Positions 39,836 to 49,337 of a stretch of 64,000 nucleotides of DNA are shown piece by piece. This DNA is from Oscillatoriaceae cyanobacterium Prado104. Lineage in GTDB: Bacteria; Cyanobacteriota; Cyanobacteriia; Cyanobacteriales; Microcoleaceae. The position numbers and the translations under genes are program-made. Location of the stretch: positions 112,896 to 176,895 of the forward strand of contig JALOON010000046.1 of assembly GCA_025454405.1 (NCBI GenBank). Reading direction: 5' to 3'. Below the pieces are notes generated by a model. The model ran no database searches, was not told the origin of the DNA, and was given only the letters and a program-made list of their open reading frames with translations. Every line of letters starts with the position of its first letter. Position 1 is the first letter of the stretch.

Positions 39836-40217
39836 GAGTAGTTGAGATTTAGATCCCCCTAAATCCCCCTTAAGAAGGGGGACTTTGAGTGCTTTGAGTT
39901 CTTCTCTTAAGAAGGGGGACTTTAAGTGCGTTTCCGGTCCCCCCCTTCTTAAGGGGGGCTAGGGGGGATCGAGATCTAATTGTTAAACAGGAATGATATA
40001 GAGGACACGGCTTGGCCTAAGTCCCTACCGAAAATAATATTGTAGGGACACGGCAGTGCCGTGTCCTCATTTTTGCTAATAATTCCGATGCTACCGGAAA
40101 CGATATTAGTCCTCTTTCAGAGGACTTTCGCTATTAGCCAGGGGTTTAAACCCCTGGCGGTCTTTTGGGCTGCGGGATATTTCTGCTTAAGTTGAAATCC
40201 AATCAGCAATAAGTAAA
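39836..40217. repeat. Cluster of palindromic repeats, including family D
   Basis: 39851-39971: AGATCCCCCTAAATCCCCCTT with CTTAAGAAGGGGGAC arms twice, then CCCCCCTTCTTAAGGGGGG and AGGGGGGATC. 40001-40068: GAGGACACGGC...GCCGTGTCCTC. 40116-40160: GTCCTCTTTCAGAGGAC and AGGGGTTTAAACCCCT. No gene. A relative of the first element is at 62171-62278. Confidence 0.8.
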
Positions 40218-40472
40218 TTAATCTGAATTCTCTCGATCGCCCTCACTAGAAAACCCAAAATGGTCTGGCAATTCATCAACAGTAATTTGCAAAATCTTTA
40301 ATAATTTCTTGAACTGAACGGGCGTTAACTTCGGTATCGATCGCCCCGATTCCCAATTCCGTATCGTCGTTTCCGTAACGCCAAGTGCATCTGCTAGCTG
40401 CTTTTGCGTCAGCGAGCGCTTACGTCTGAGCCTCATCAGTGGCGAACTCTCTGATTTTTCTGGCATTTCCAC
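40218..40472 (-). CDS. XRE-family helix-turn-helix regulator
   Basis: 84 residues. A Cro/CI-type helix-turn-helix is clear: LRRKRSLTQKQLADALGVTE (recognition helix starting at TETTIRNWESG) and PKLTPVQFKKLLKILQITVDEL. It is short, with no sensor or toxin domain. It faces away from the gene at 40683. In the 210-bp gap are GTAAAT-containing palindromes that may be its operators. No partner gene is fused or overlapping, but the downstream accessory genes (Uma2, ATPase-TOPRIM pair) share the island. Confidence 0.88.
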   Translation of the reverse strand: MEMPEKSESSPLMRLRRKRSLTQKQLADALGVTETTIRNWESGRSIPKLTPVQFKKLLKILQITVDELPDHFGFSSEGDRENSD

Positions 40473-40489
40473 AAGCAGCTAGACCCATA

Positions 40490-40546
40490 AAGTAAATTAA
40501 TTTGCGTAAACTTATTGACACTTGACTGTAAATTGATTTACGCTAA
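40490..40546. promoter_or_regulatory. Candidate operators of the XRE regulator
   Basis: GTAAATTGATTTAC (40529-40542) is a palindrome with 6-bp arms and a 2-bp centre; a related half-site GTAAATTAATTTGCGTAAA lies at 40490-40508. Between them is TTGACA-like sequence (40514-40521). Confidence 0.45.
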
Positions 40547-40682
40547 GGCAAGACATAAAAACCAGACAGCACCAGCTAAACCTTGTGCTGTAGGGGAATT
40601 GTTGTCTTTTCTTCAACTTGTTATTGTACGCGGTTTTACCGTGACAAAACATCAAAACTATCCCAAATTGCTTGTAAAAACT

Positions 40683-40949
40683 ATGTTGCAAGATTCCGCA
40701 TCTAACCAAACATCACCTAAAGTTTCAACTAACCAAAGCTTTGAGGGCGATAATCGCGAAGCAGTGCGCCACATCATCATCGGTTCGCCGCAGGGAGTGC
40801 GCCGCACTATCTACCAACTGCACGCATTGCGCTACGAAGATGTTGCTCGTTGGACGCATCCGATCGCAATTCCCGACAATCGCATCATTATCACACCGGA
40901 ACAGGGAGAAATTATGAGTTTGTTAGTCAAATTAATTAGGTCAGAATAA
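40683..40949 (+). CDS. Small conserved cyanobacterial protein, unknown function
   Basis: 88 residues from the ATG at 40683 (MLQDSASNQTSPKVSTNQSF); the longer frame from 40515 has unlikely composition. Soluble, with a core NREAVRHIIIGSPQGVRRTI, YQLHALRYEDVARWTHPIAI and ITPEQGEIMSLLVKLI. I recall similar short proteins in cyanobacterial genomes, but no function. It may pair with a neighbouring accessory gene. Confidence 0.55.
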   Translation: MLQDSASNQTSPKVSTNQSFEGDNREAVRHIIIGSPQGVRRTIYQLHALRYEDVARWTHPIAIPDNRIIITPEQGEIMSLLVKLIRSE

Positions 40950-40984
40950 ACGCAAAAATGCGCGCTCGATCGACTGTAATTCCT

Positions 40985-41050
40985 GTAGGGGCGGGTTCGC
41001 CAACCATTTTAAGTTCTTACCAGAAATCTCAAAAACCCGCCCCCACCCCG
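40985..41050. repeat. Dispersed repeat, family C
   Basis: GTAGGGGCGGGTTCGCCAAC ... AAAAACCCGCCCCCACCCCG, a long-arm inverted repeat (GGGGCGGGTT with AACCCGCCCC). Copies at 51534-51600 and 53833-53900; a partial one near 41090. Confidence 0.85.
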
Positions 41051-41246
41051 CCAAAGAAATACGATCGCTCGCATCTTTAAAGATACAAGGGACGGGTTCG
41101 CCAAGATCTATAATGAAAATGAGAGTTTCTGTGAAGACGCCCCCCAGATCGAGATATTAAACAAGAGCGAACGCGATGTTCGCGTATAATATCAAGTAAA
41201 CATCAGACCTAGCGAGCTAACTTAACAACTAACTTTCTCTCAGCTT

Positions 41247-41894
41247 ATGATTGTTATCGCTCCCGTTGTCAAACCTGTCAGCCAGATCGAACTTGCTCCC
41301 GGCAGTGTCGTAACTATTCCCAATATAAATTGGCTGGAATTCGAGTCGATATTAGAGGAATTGGGAGAAAAGCGATCGGCACGAATTGCTTACAGCAAAG
41401 AAACTTTAGAAATTATGGTTCCCTTACCAGAACACGAAATTCCCAGAGATTTAATCTCTGATATTGTCAAAATTTTACTAAAATCGGCGGGTAGAAGATA
41501 CCAACCTTTCGGTTCTACTACTTTTAAAAGGGAAGGCGCAGCAGGAATTGAACCTGATGCTTGTTTTTACATTCTAAATTACCAACGGATGATTGGCTGT
41601 CGCCGACTGCAACCTGACGATCCGCCGCCGGATTTGGCAATTGAAACTGATGTTACTTCTAAGACTGCGATCGACGCCTATAAAATTATTGGAGTTTCCG
41701 AAGTTTGGGTTTACGACAGCGGCAGACTTCGCATTTATTTGCTGCAAGATGGAGAGTATGTAGAATCCGAAATTAGTCCTAATTTTCCGGGAATTGCGAT
41801 CGTCCCGCTTATTTCTGCTACAGTGGAACGTGCTTGGCAGGTGGGAAATTTGCAAGCACTAGAAGAATTTGAAAGCGCGATCGGGAATTGCTAG
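41247..41894 (+). CDS. Uma2-family PD-(D/E)XK nuclease
   Basis: 215 residues. The Uma2 (DUF820) fold is visible: WLEFESILEELGEKRSARIA, LEIMVPLPEHEIPRDLISDI, the catalytic-region GIEPDACFYI (acidic D), and DLAIETDVTSKTAIDAYKII (E, then K further on), with VSEVWVYDSGRLRIYLL. Uma2 proteins are abundant in filamentous cyanobacteria; the function is not known, though the fold suggests DNA cleavage. It ends 27 bp before the ATPase gene on the same strand, so it may be the first gene of that operon. Confidence 0.85.
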   Translation: MIVIAPVVKPVSQIELAPGSVVTIPNINWLEFESILEELGEKRSARIAYSKETLEIMVPLPEHEIPRDLISDIVKILLKSAGRRYQPFGSTTFKREGAAGIEPDACFYILNYQRMIGCRRLQPDDPPPDLAIETDVTSKTAIDAYKIIGVSEVWVYDSGRLRIYLLQDGEYVESEISPNFPGIAIVPLISATVERAWQVGNLQALEEFESAIGNC

Positions 41895-41921
41895 AATTCC
41901 AGATAACACAAGGAGTTTTTT

Positions 41922-43442
41922 ATGCACTTATTACGAGTTCAAGTTCCAGATTTTCGGGGTTTAAAGAACATTGACATCACTTTTGAAAAGGATTTCTTTC
42001 CTAGGATTTTTCCACTCGGCAGTCTAAATGGCGGTGGTAAAAGTACGCTGTTGCAATTAATTTTTGTATTGCTGCATTGCTCTGTTGATGATGAGAAAAA
42101 GCCGTTTTTACAAAATCTGCTTCAAGGATTTCAAGTGGCTGATGAAGAAGCTCGAAAAACCTTGGCAATTATTGATATTTGGCACGAACAAAAAATAATT
42201 CAGATTGTTTTTTTTGCTTGCGAAGATGCTTTTATTAAAAGATCTCCTTATTTTTTAGATACAGTCAACAATACTGAAGACCAAAATTATATTAGTTTTT
42301 CTTCTGTAATGCAATTCAAAGTAATGGAAAAGCAAGTCGCAGATTTAAAATTAGTAAATAATAGCTTAACACGCAGTAGCGAGCGATTGGATACAATCAA
42401 AAATATTGAAGACAATCAACAAAGGTTTGACATGGCTCAAAAAGAATTTAATTTTATTCAACAATTGGTATCAAACTCAAGAACTTCAGCATTAATATCT
42501 GTTATTAACTCAAAAAAAGACGTATCTATTAAAGAAATTCAAAGTTTTCAAGATGAAATAAAACAAAAACTGGAAGAAGTGGAAAATAATCTAGATAACT
42601 TGAAAAATGCCTATGAAAGAGCCAAGAGAGTTTGGCAAAAGATAATTGAATATTTACAAACAGAAAATATGACATATATATGCAACTTTTCAAGTGAAAT
42701 AAAATCAAATACTCAGCCAAATGAAGCTTTACTATGCCAGTTAAATAACACAGACATAAAAGAAACTCACGATTTTTTAAAGATACTTTCAGAGAAGATA
42801 TTTTTATCTGCTCCTTCCACACAAGTTTTTCTATTTCTCGATCGAGCTACTAAAGAGTTATTATTTAAAGGTCAGACTCAGATAAATGAGAATTATTTCG
42901 ATAAACTTCAAAAATCAAAATTTCAATTACAAGGATTTTTTACTTATGACTTTATGGCGGTAGATTCACTCCTTGAAGCTTTTAAAGCTGCCAGGGACAA
43001 AGATTTTAAGGAAGCCATAGAAACAGATAAATATGGAAACAACTATCAAACCCTAGTGAATGAATTAAGGTTTTTATTGAACGGTAAAAAAATAAACATT
43101 AACAAAGACCTTTCGGGAATAACTTTAAATTTAGAGAAAAATGGTGAAACAATAGAACTATATCCCGAAGATTTAAGTCACGGCGAGCTAAAAAGGCTTA
43201 GTATATATATATGGCTCAAATCCCGTGACATAGAAGATGCTATTGTTTTGATGGATGAAATTGAAATAGCTTTTCATCCAGATTGGCAATATCAAATTAT
43301 ATCAGACCTCAAAGAGTGGGCTCCCAGCAATCAATATATTCTGGCAACTCACTCCTACGAATTGTGTCAAGCCCTGACACCCGCTCATGTTAAAGAAATT
43401 GAGCCAAAACTTATCAAACAAGAATCCGAATCTGAGCAATGA
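41922..43442 (+). CDS. ABC/SMC-type ATPase of a two-gene system
   Basis: 506 residues, preceded by the strong ribosome-binding site AAGGAG. Walker A is GSLNGGGKSTLL (33-44), the signature-like DLSHGELKRLS and Walker B AIVLMDEIE lie near the C-terminus, and ATHSYELC supplies the His switch. Between about 130 and 245 the chain is rich in Lys/Glu/Gln helices that look like a coiled coil (DEIKQKLEEVENNLDNLKNA). This is the layout of AAA15/OLD-type ATPases. The next gene overlaps its stop by 4 bases (ATGA at 43439), so both are translated together. AriA of PARIS and the OLD part of GajA have a similar build; relation to any known system is not established. Confidence 0.8.
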   Translation: MHLLRVQVPDFRGLKNIDITFEKDFFPRIFPLGSLNGGGKSTLLQLIFVLLHCSVDDEKKPFLQNLLQGFQVADEEARKTLAIIDIWHEQKIIQIVFFACEDAFIKRSPYFLDTVNNTEDQNYISFSSVMQFKVMEKQVADLKLVNNSLTRSSERLDTIKNIEDNQQRFDMAQKEFNFIQQLVSNSRTSALISVINSKKDVSIKEIQSFQDEIKQKLEEVENNLDNLKNAYERAKRVWQKIIEYLQTENMTYICNFSSEIKSNTQPNEALLCQLNNTDIKETHDFLKILSEKIFLSAPSTQVFLFLDRATKELLFKGQTQINENYFDKLQKSKFQLQGFFTYDFMAVDSLLEAFKAARDKDFKEAIETDKYGNNYQTLVNELRFLLNGKKININKDLSGITLNLEKNGETIELYPEDLSHGELKRLSIYIWLKSRDIEDAIVLMDEIEIAFHPDWQYQIISDLKEWAPSNQYILATHSYELCQALTPAHVKEIEPKLIKQESESEQ

Positions 43443-44380
43443 GTTTTAATTCAAAAGAGCTAGAAGAACACTGCCAGACGATTATTAAGTCTAGCAGAAT
43501 CAAGAGCAAAATTGTGGTGCTATGCGAGGGAGTTATTTCAAAAATGCAGGGTAGACCATCGCCTCAATCTTATAAAAATATGGAACAACTGCCGGATGCC
43601 AACTTTTATAATGCTTGCGTTCCGACATGGTGGAAACAGAAGCGACCGCAATTTTTTAACTGCGGCGATCGCAAAGATGTAATTGATACCTACTTTACTC
43701 TTTTAACATTACACAAAGAAGATAGCACTAATTCATATTTAGATCCCGATCGACTTTTTGCAATTATAGATTTAGACATACAAGTAAGCGCGATCGACAA
43801 TTATAATTTTACAGATACAGAAGAAATTTTTCGCGATCTTTATGAAAAATCGGAGGTAAGAGAACAAAATGCAAAACATCACCGAATCTGGATTACAGGT
43901 TTAATTCATAAAGAAGCATACTTTCTAACGCCGGAACTTCAACCAACATTTGACAGTTATTTGCATCCTCCTATTTATCAGGAAAATCCCGCGCAACTTA
44001 CAAATGTTTATTGGGATATGGCGGAGGCAATTTGTAGCGATTTGGATTTGCAGAATAATTTACAAAGAGCGTTCGATCGCATTAAATACTGTTCCCAATT
44101 GGATTGTACGGAAATTAACAAATTTCAGGATTCTTGGAAAAAGCGGTTTAAAAATGCGGTAGATGAAGACCATAAAAATCAGTCGATCGCGGTTTTGCTG
44201 ACAGTTACAAAAGCTAAAGACTATTGGAAAAAAATTCAGCCCCCCGTTGAGTGGAGTCGGGGCGATCGAGTATTTAGAGAACAACTATCGTTAGAAATTG
44301 GCAGGTTTTATTCAGAGCAAAGTAGCGATGTTAAGTGTCACATTCCTTTTTTTTTCAAAACATTGCATGAGTTTGTTTGA
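43439..44380 (+). CDS. TOPRIM-like partner of the ATPase
   Basis: 313 residues. Near the N-terminus is IVVLCEG (25-31, with E30), followed after about 80 residues by LFAIIDLDIQ (106-115, with D111 and D113): the E...DxD spacing of a TOPRIM nuclease, as in OLD-family and AriB proteins. The stretch between (FYNACVPTWWKQKRPQFFNC) and the rest are not familiar to me. There is no HNH or PD-(D/E)XK motif. Translationally coupled to the ATPase gene. I infer a nuclease effector switched by the ATPase, most like PARIS, but a novel two-gene class is possible. Confidence 0.65.
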   Translation: MSFNSKELEEHCQTIIKSSRIKSKIVVLCEGVISKMQGRPSPQSYKNMEQLPDANFYNACVPTWWKQKRPQFFNCGDRKDVIDTYFTLLTLHKEDSTNSYLDPDRLFAIIDLDIQVSAIDNYNFTDTEEIFRDLYEKSEVREQNAKHHRIWITGLIHKEAYFLTPELQPTFDSYLHPPIYQENPAQLTNVYWDMAEAICSDLDLQNNLQRAFDRIKYCSQLDCTEINKFQDSWKKRFKNAVDEDHKNQSIAVLLTVTKAKDYWKKIQPPVEWSRGDRVFREQLSLEIGRFYSEQSSDVKCHIPFFFKTLHEFV

Positions 44381-44524
44381 CATCTTGCACGCAGCATCAA
44401 TTGGGAATTTTTCGCGGATTTTGGGCGGGCTTATTTAACCTGTTTGCAAGTTAGAAAGCTGTTTGAATTCTCTCGATCGCCCGCACTTGCAAGTAATAAT
44501 TTTTGCAATCGACCGTCTTAAAAA

Positions 44525-45670
44525 CTACACGATAGCTGCCAAATTGTCAACCCCTAAAAGTTGATAAATTGTATCCCTTTGCCGATAATTCCGCCCCAAA
44601 GAACGAATCGCATTTTGCAAATCTGCCACAGACTGACAACTGCCGCCAACCGCACCGGCCATCGTCGTAATGTGTTCTTCCATCAACGTGCCGCCGATAT
44701 CGTTGCAGCCCCATTTCAGCGCTTCTGTCGCTCCATCTAAACCCAATTTTACCCAACTCGGTTGGTGGTTGACAATCCAATTTCCTAAGAAGATTCGAGA
44801 TACAGCAGTCAGCAACAATGTATCTGCTAAAATTGGTTGGTCGCGCCCCACTCGACTGCGCAAAGGTGCCGGTGCTTGCTGCCCGACAAAAGGCAGTAAA
44901 ATAAATTCTGTAATCCGAGCCGGATAGTTTTTGTCAATCGCAGTTTGTTGGAGCGATCGCACTTTTTCCAAATGCAAAACTTGCTGTTCGGCTGTTTCAA
45001 TATGCCCGCAAAGCATCGTACTTGTCGTTGGCAAACCCAAACGGTGCGCAGTTCCCACAATTTCCAACCAAGTAGCAGAATCGATTTTTTCCGGGCAAAT
45101 TACCCGGCGCACCGAGTCATCCAGAACTTCCGCCGCCGTTCCCGGCATCGAACCAACTCCCGCATCGCGCAAAGCCGCAATTATATAGCTGAAACTCAAG
45201 CCATCTTCTCTCGCAATAAATTGGATTTCCTGCGGCGAAAAAGCGTGCAAGTGCAATTGCGGAAATTTATCTTTAATCGCTGTCACCAATTCCAAGTAAT
45301 AAGGCAAAGATGCGCCGTTTAACTTAGCTTCAAGATTCAATCCGCCCTGAATGCAAATTTCCGTCGCACCCCGCTGCACCGCATCGGTTGCTTTTTCCAG
45401 AATTTGGGCAGTTGCTAACCAAAAAGCGCCATCATCTCCAGCGTCGCGGCGGAACGCGCAAAAACTGCAATGCTGCTCGCAAATATTGGTAAAATTAATA
45501 TTTCGATTGATAACGTAGGTAACAGTATCCCCCGCTTGCCTGCTGCGGAGCAAATCGGCAGTTGCTTGAATTTGCGATCGCGCATCTGGATTTTTTTGCT
45601 GCAACAGTACCAAAGCCTCTGCTTTAGAGAGGCTGCAACCTTGTAAGGCTCGATCGAGAATGGCATCCAC
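44525..45670 (-). CDS. cofH: CofH, FO synthase subunit (deazaflavin biosynthesis)
   Basis: 381 residues of the radical SAM family. The cluster motif is C-x3-C-x2-C in [16 protein letters not shown] (about 62-77). [28 protein letters not shown] and [15 protein letters not shown] are typical of CofH, which with CofG makes 7,8-didemethyl-8-hydroxy-5-deazariboflavin (FO), the antenna pigment of cyanobacterial photolyases and the core of F420. No cofG is in the window. It is divergent from the glycosyltransferase gene. Confidence 0.93.
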   Translation of the reverse strand: MDAILDRALQGCSLSKAEALVLLQQKNPDARSQIQATADLLRSRQAGDTVTYVINRNINFTNICEQHCSFCAFRRDAGDDGAFWLATAQILEKATDAVQRGATEICIQGGLNLEAKLNGASLPYYLELVTAIKDKFPQLHLHAFSPQEIQFIAREDGLSFSYIIAALRDAGVGSMPGTAAEVLDDSVRRVICPEKIDSATWLEIVGTAHRLGLPTTSTMLCGHIETAEQQVLHLEKVRSLQQTAIDKNYPARITEFILLPFVGQQAPAPLRSRVGRDQPILADTLLLTAVSRIFLGNWIVNHQPSWVKLGLDGATEALKWGCNDIGGTLMEEHITTMAGAVGGSCQSVADLQNAIRSLGRNYRQRDTIYQLLGVDNLAAIV

Positions 45671-45810
45671 AGTTTTATTGTCCCGTTCAGTTACAGAATC
45701 TGCTAGCTAACATTAAAAATTTCTTGGATCTTAACAAATTTCTTTTAGACGAAACAGATGTTAAAGTTGAGAGTCAGAAAAACATCTGTCGATTTTTAGA
45801 AACGGGAACT

Positions 45811-47019
45811 ATGAGCGTCAATCCGTCCACTCACCTCTTAGTGGTGCCATCTGGTCCTTTGGAAATTCCCGATCTGCAGAGTTTAGCTACCAGTCCAGAT
45901 GCGTCTGGCGTTTATTTTTCCCTAGTAATCCCTACTTACAACGAGTCCCAAAATATCTCGACTATCGTGGAAAAATTGAGCCACTTGTTAGATGGCAGCA
46001 TTCCCGGCAACTACGAACTGATTGTAGTTGATGACAACAGCCCCGATCGCACTTGGGAAGTCGCCCTGTCCCTCACAGAAAAATACCCCCAATTGCGGGT
46101 GATGCGGCGCGAGCAAGAACGCGGCCTCTCCACAGCAGTCATTCGCGGGTGGCAGGCGGCCCGGGGCGAGATTTTGGGCGTCATTGATGGCGATTTGCAG
46201 CATCCCCCGGAAACGCTGTTGCAGCTTTTAGCAGAGATTCAGCGGGGCGCGGATTTAGCTGCTGCCAGCCGCCACGTTGCTGAGGGTGGGGTGAGCGATT
46301 GGAGCATTGTCAGGCGATTTTTGTCGCGGGGAGCTCAAACTATTGGATTGATTATTTTGCCGGGAGTTGTCGGTAGAGTTTCCGATCCGATGAGCGGCTA
46401 TTTTATGGTGCGCCGCAGTTGCATTGCCGGCAAAACTATGAATCCTGCAGGTTACAAAATTTTGATTGAAGTGATAGGTAGGGGAAATCCCCGCTGGATT
46501 GGAGAAGTGGGTTACGTATTTCAGGAGCGTCAAACAGGCGAGAGCAAAGTTACTTGGAAACAGTATGTTGAATATTTGAGACACTTGTTAAGATTGCGCT
46601 TCGATACGTGGCCAGTGGGTAAGTTTCTGCGGTTTGGCATAGTGGGTTTCAGCGGCGTGTTTGTGAATATGGCGGTTTTGTACGTGATGCGGGAGGTTTT
46701 CAACTTGGAGCTAACTCGCAGTTTGATTGTTGCTGCTGAATTAGCAATTATCAGTAACTTTTTGTGGAACGATTTGTGGACTTTTGGGGATATTTCCCAG
46801 CAGCAACCTGGCAAAAGACAGCGCTTCAAACGGTTGCTAAAATTTAATACGATTTGCTTGATGGGTTTGATTTTAAACGTGCTGCTGGTGAATTTGATGT
46901 TTAATGTGTTGGGGATTAATGAATATTTGGCTAATTTAATTGCGATCGCGGCTGTAACTCTGTGGAATTTCTGGATCAATCTCAAGCTGAGCTGGCGCGT
47001 GACGGAAGTCGATCGTTGA
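45811..47019 (+). CDS. GT2 glycosyltransferase with GtrA membrane domain
   Basis: 402 residues from the ATG at 45811 (MSVNPSTHLLVVPSG); an upstream TTG extension to 45724 is unlikely. The GT2 domain has VIPTYNESQNIS (about 54-65), VVDDNSPDRTW and the DxD-type IDGDLQHPPETL. It resembles polyprenol-phosphate mannosyl/glucosyltransferases. After about residue 280 come four hydrophobic helices of a GtrA domain (ending LWNFWINLKLSWRV), which may flip the lipid-linked sugar. The next gene, a GT-C transferase, may use that lipid donor. Together they suggest envelope glycosylation. Confidence 0.9.
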   Translation: MSVNPSTHLLVVPSGPLEIPDLQSLATSPDASGVYFSLVIPTYNESQNISTIVEKLSHLLDGSIPGNYELIVVDDNSPDRTWEVALSLTEKYPQLRVMRREQERGLSTAVIRGWQAARGEILGVIDGDLQHPPETLLQLLAEIQRGADLAAASRHVAEGGVSDWSIVRRFLSRGAQTIGLIILPGVVGRVSDPMSGYFMVRRSCIAGKTMNPAGYKILIEVIGRGNPRWIGEVGYVFQERQTGESKVTWKQYVEYLRHLLRLRFDTWPVGKFLRFGIVGFSGVFVNMAVLYVMREVFNLELTRSLIVAAELAIISNFLWNDLWTFGDISQQQPGKRQRFKRLLKFNTICLMGLILNVLLVNLMFNVLGINEYLANLIAIAAVTLWNFWINLKLSWRVTEVDR

Positions 47020-47391
47020 CATGAAGGAAGAAGGAAGAAGGAAGAGGGAAGAAGGAAGAAGGAAGAGTTGACGGTTGACAGTTGATAATCTAAAATATTC
47101 AATCACCCGATCGCAAATCGTAAATCTAAAATCGCAAATCCCCCGATCGCAAATCTAAAATCGCAAATCGATTGATACCAAATCCGGGGAAAACAACCCT
47201 GTTTAAAATTGTATGGTGCGTCGCGGTAGACTGCTGTAAATAGCCGAGATTATCGCAACGATGCACCCTACCACTATAACGGGGGTAGGAAAACCGGATT
47301 TAGTATGACAGTTGACAGTTGACAAGTAAAAAATAGTCGCTCTCAACTCTCAATTATCAATTATAATAAACTTTTTTACCTATACCTTTAA
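47020..47391. repeat. Spacer with GGAAGAA and ATCGCAAATC repeats
   Basis: 47027-47066 is a run of GAAGGAA units; about 47105-47170 repeats CGCAAATCTAAAAT. Other short palindromes near 47175-47305. No gene seen. Confidence 0.65.
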
Positions 47392-49161
47392 ATGACAGAA
47401 TTCACGATCGAATACAAACAACTGTTGTTAATATTACTGTGGACGGCGATCGCCCTAATTTTGCGCTTTGCCAATTTGGACTCGAAACCGCTGTGGACTG
47501 ACGAGTTTTCAACTATAGTTTTTAGTTTGGGCAACAGTTTTCTTGGGGTGCCGATCGACCGGGCGATCGATCTTGCTACATTATTAGCACCGCTGCAATT
47601 GCGACCCGATGCTGGAATTGCCGATGTTCTCAATAATTTACTGTTAGAAAGCAACCACCCTCCAATATATTTTGCCCTCGCCCATTGGTGGATGAAGCTA
47701 TTTGCACCTTTTCACGATAATTTAGTTTGGATCGCGCGATCGCTCCCTGCTTTATTGGGGGCGATTTCTGTTTCTGCTATCTACTTTTTGGGCAAATTTG
47801 CTTTTAGTTCCCGTTTGGTCGGTCACTGCGCGGCTGCGATGATGGCAGTTTCTCCCTACGGTATTTATCTCGCTCAAGAAGCTCGCCATTATACTTTAGG
47901 AATCTTATTAGTTATTGCGTCGCTTTTTTGCTTGACATTAACTGCAAAAAAAATGCAACAGCGCGCTCCCTTGCCTGTTTGGGCAGTGGTATTTTGGATA
48001 ATTATAAACTGTTTGGGAATTGCCGTTCACTACTTTTTTATACTGACTTTATGTGCTGAGGCTATAGCATTAATTATGCTGTGTTGGCAGCAATTGCAGA
48101 GTAATTTATTAAGCACAAACAGCCAGCAGCCGAGTATTTGGCAATCTCAAATTTTGGGGAGGCTTGTAGCAGTCGCGATCGGCACTTTAGCGGGTGGTTT
48201 AGTTTGGGTGCCGGTATTTTTTTCAAATAAATACGGCAGCGAGCTAACTAATTGGATTGCCAGCAGCGATCGCACATTTTTAACTTGGATCGCTCCGATT
48301 TTCCAAGCTTTAGCTGGCTGGTTTACTGTCATGTCCCTGCTGCCCGTTGAATCGCCAAATTTGGCAATAATAGTTGTATCGGCGATCGGCATGACATTAT
48401 TCTTTATTTGGGCGCTTCCCATACTATTTAGCTCTCTCAAAATTTCTTTAAAACTACCCGGTACTCGTTTGGGAGCTGCGATTTTTAGCAGTTTTGTGCT
48501 GGGAGCGATTTTGCTATTTTTTGGCTTTGCATACATTCTAGGAATTGACCTAACTCGCGGCGCTAGATACAATTTTGTCTACTTTCCAGGATTGATATTG
48601 CTGTTAGGAGCAACCTTGGCAGTTACGTTCAATACCCCAGCAGTCAAAAGTCAGTGGTTTAATTTCCCTGCTGTGGAAATTGCCGGAAGAAAAGCCGTCG
48701 TGCTAATTTTAGCAATGGGTTTTATTAGTGCTGTCACGGTAAATTGCGATCTCGGGTATCGCAAATACTACAAACCCGACTTGTTAATTCCCATTATCCG
48801 CGAAGTATCGCAAGTTCCGGTATTAATTGCCACTACTCAAAATACTCATGTAGAAATAGGAGAGTTGATGGGCATCGGGTTGGAATGGGAGAGAAGGAAG
48901 CAGGAAGAAGCAACAGGAAATCAGGCAAAAGTTAGAGCGATTAATTCTCCGCTATTTCTGTTAGATAAGTACAGAATCACTGCGCCAGAAGTTGCGATCG
49001 GAACGCTTGAGAAAACGCTCGCTTTGTTAGAACGCCCGCTAGATGTGTGGCTGGTAAATTTTCGCGCCGATGTCAAATTAGAGAACAAACAATGTCAGAT
49101 AGAATCTCGCGATTTGCCTGCGGTGGATGGCTATGAATATCAAGTTTATCACTGCGATTGA
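47392..49161 (+). CDS. GT-C (PMT/ArnT-like) membrane glycosyltransferase
   Basis: 589 residues with about ten membrane helices. The first periplasmic loop has SKPLWTDEFSTIV, the acidic DE pair typical of GT-C transferases that use lipid-phosphate sugars, and ESNHPPIYFALAHWWMKLF and ARSLPALLGAISVSAIYFLG follow as in the ArnT/PMT_2 group. The C-terminal part is a soluble periplasmic domain. The acceptor is not known. It lies on the same strand after the GT2-GtrA gene, so the pair could form a sugar-loading and sugar-transfer route. Confidence 0.85.
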   Translation: MTEFTIEYKQLLLILLWTAIALILRFANLDSKPLWTDEFSTIVFSLGNSFLGVPIDRAIDLATLLAPLQLRPDAGIADVLNNLLLESNHPPIYFALAHWWMKLFAPFHDNLVWIARSLPALLGAISVSAIYFLGKFAFSSRLVGHCAAAMMAVSPYGIYLAQEARHYTLGILLVIASLFCLTLTAKKMQQRAPLPVWAVVFWIIINCLGIAVHYFFILTLCAEAIALIMLCWQQLQSNLLSTNSQQPSIWQSQILGRLVAVAIGTLAGGLVWVPVFFSNKYGSELTNWIASSDRTFLTWIAPIFQALAGWFTVMSLLPVESPNLAIIVVSAIGMTLFFIWALPILFSSLKISLKLPGTRLGAAIFSSFVLGAILLFFGFAYILGIDLTRGARYNFVYFPGLILLLGATLAVTFNTPAVKSQWFNFPAVEIAGRKAVVLILAMGFISAVTVNCDLGYRKYYKPDLLIPIIREVSQVPVLIATTQNTHVEIGELMGIGLEWERRKQEEATGNQAKVRAINSPLFLLDKYRITAPEVAIGTLEKTLALLERPLDVWLVNFRADVKLENKQCQIESRDLPAVDGYEYQVYHCD

Positions 49162-49337
49162 TTCGCGATTCTCAGGTGACTGTAAAGGTGTCGATCGAGC
49201 GCTAAAGTGCTGCTGTGGGCGAAGCTATTTAAGTCAAGCAATTTTCTCGCTTTGGATTGAGTTGAATTTACTCGTTACTCGTTTTTTACTCGCTACCAGG
49301 CTCTCCTGCCTCCTGCTTCCTGGCTTCTACCTCCTGA

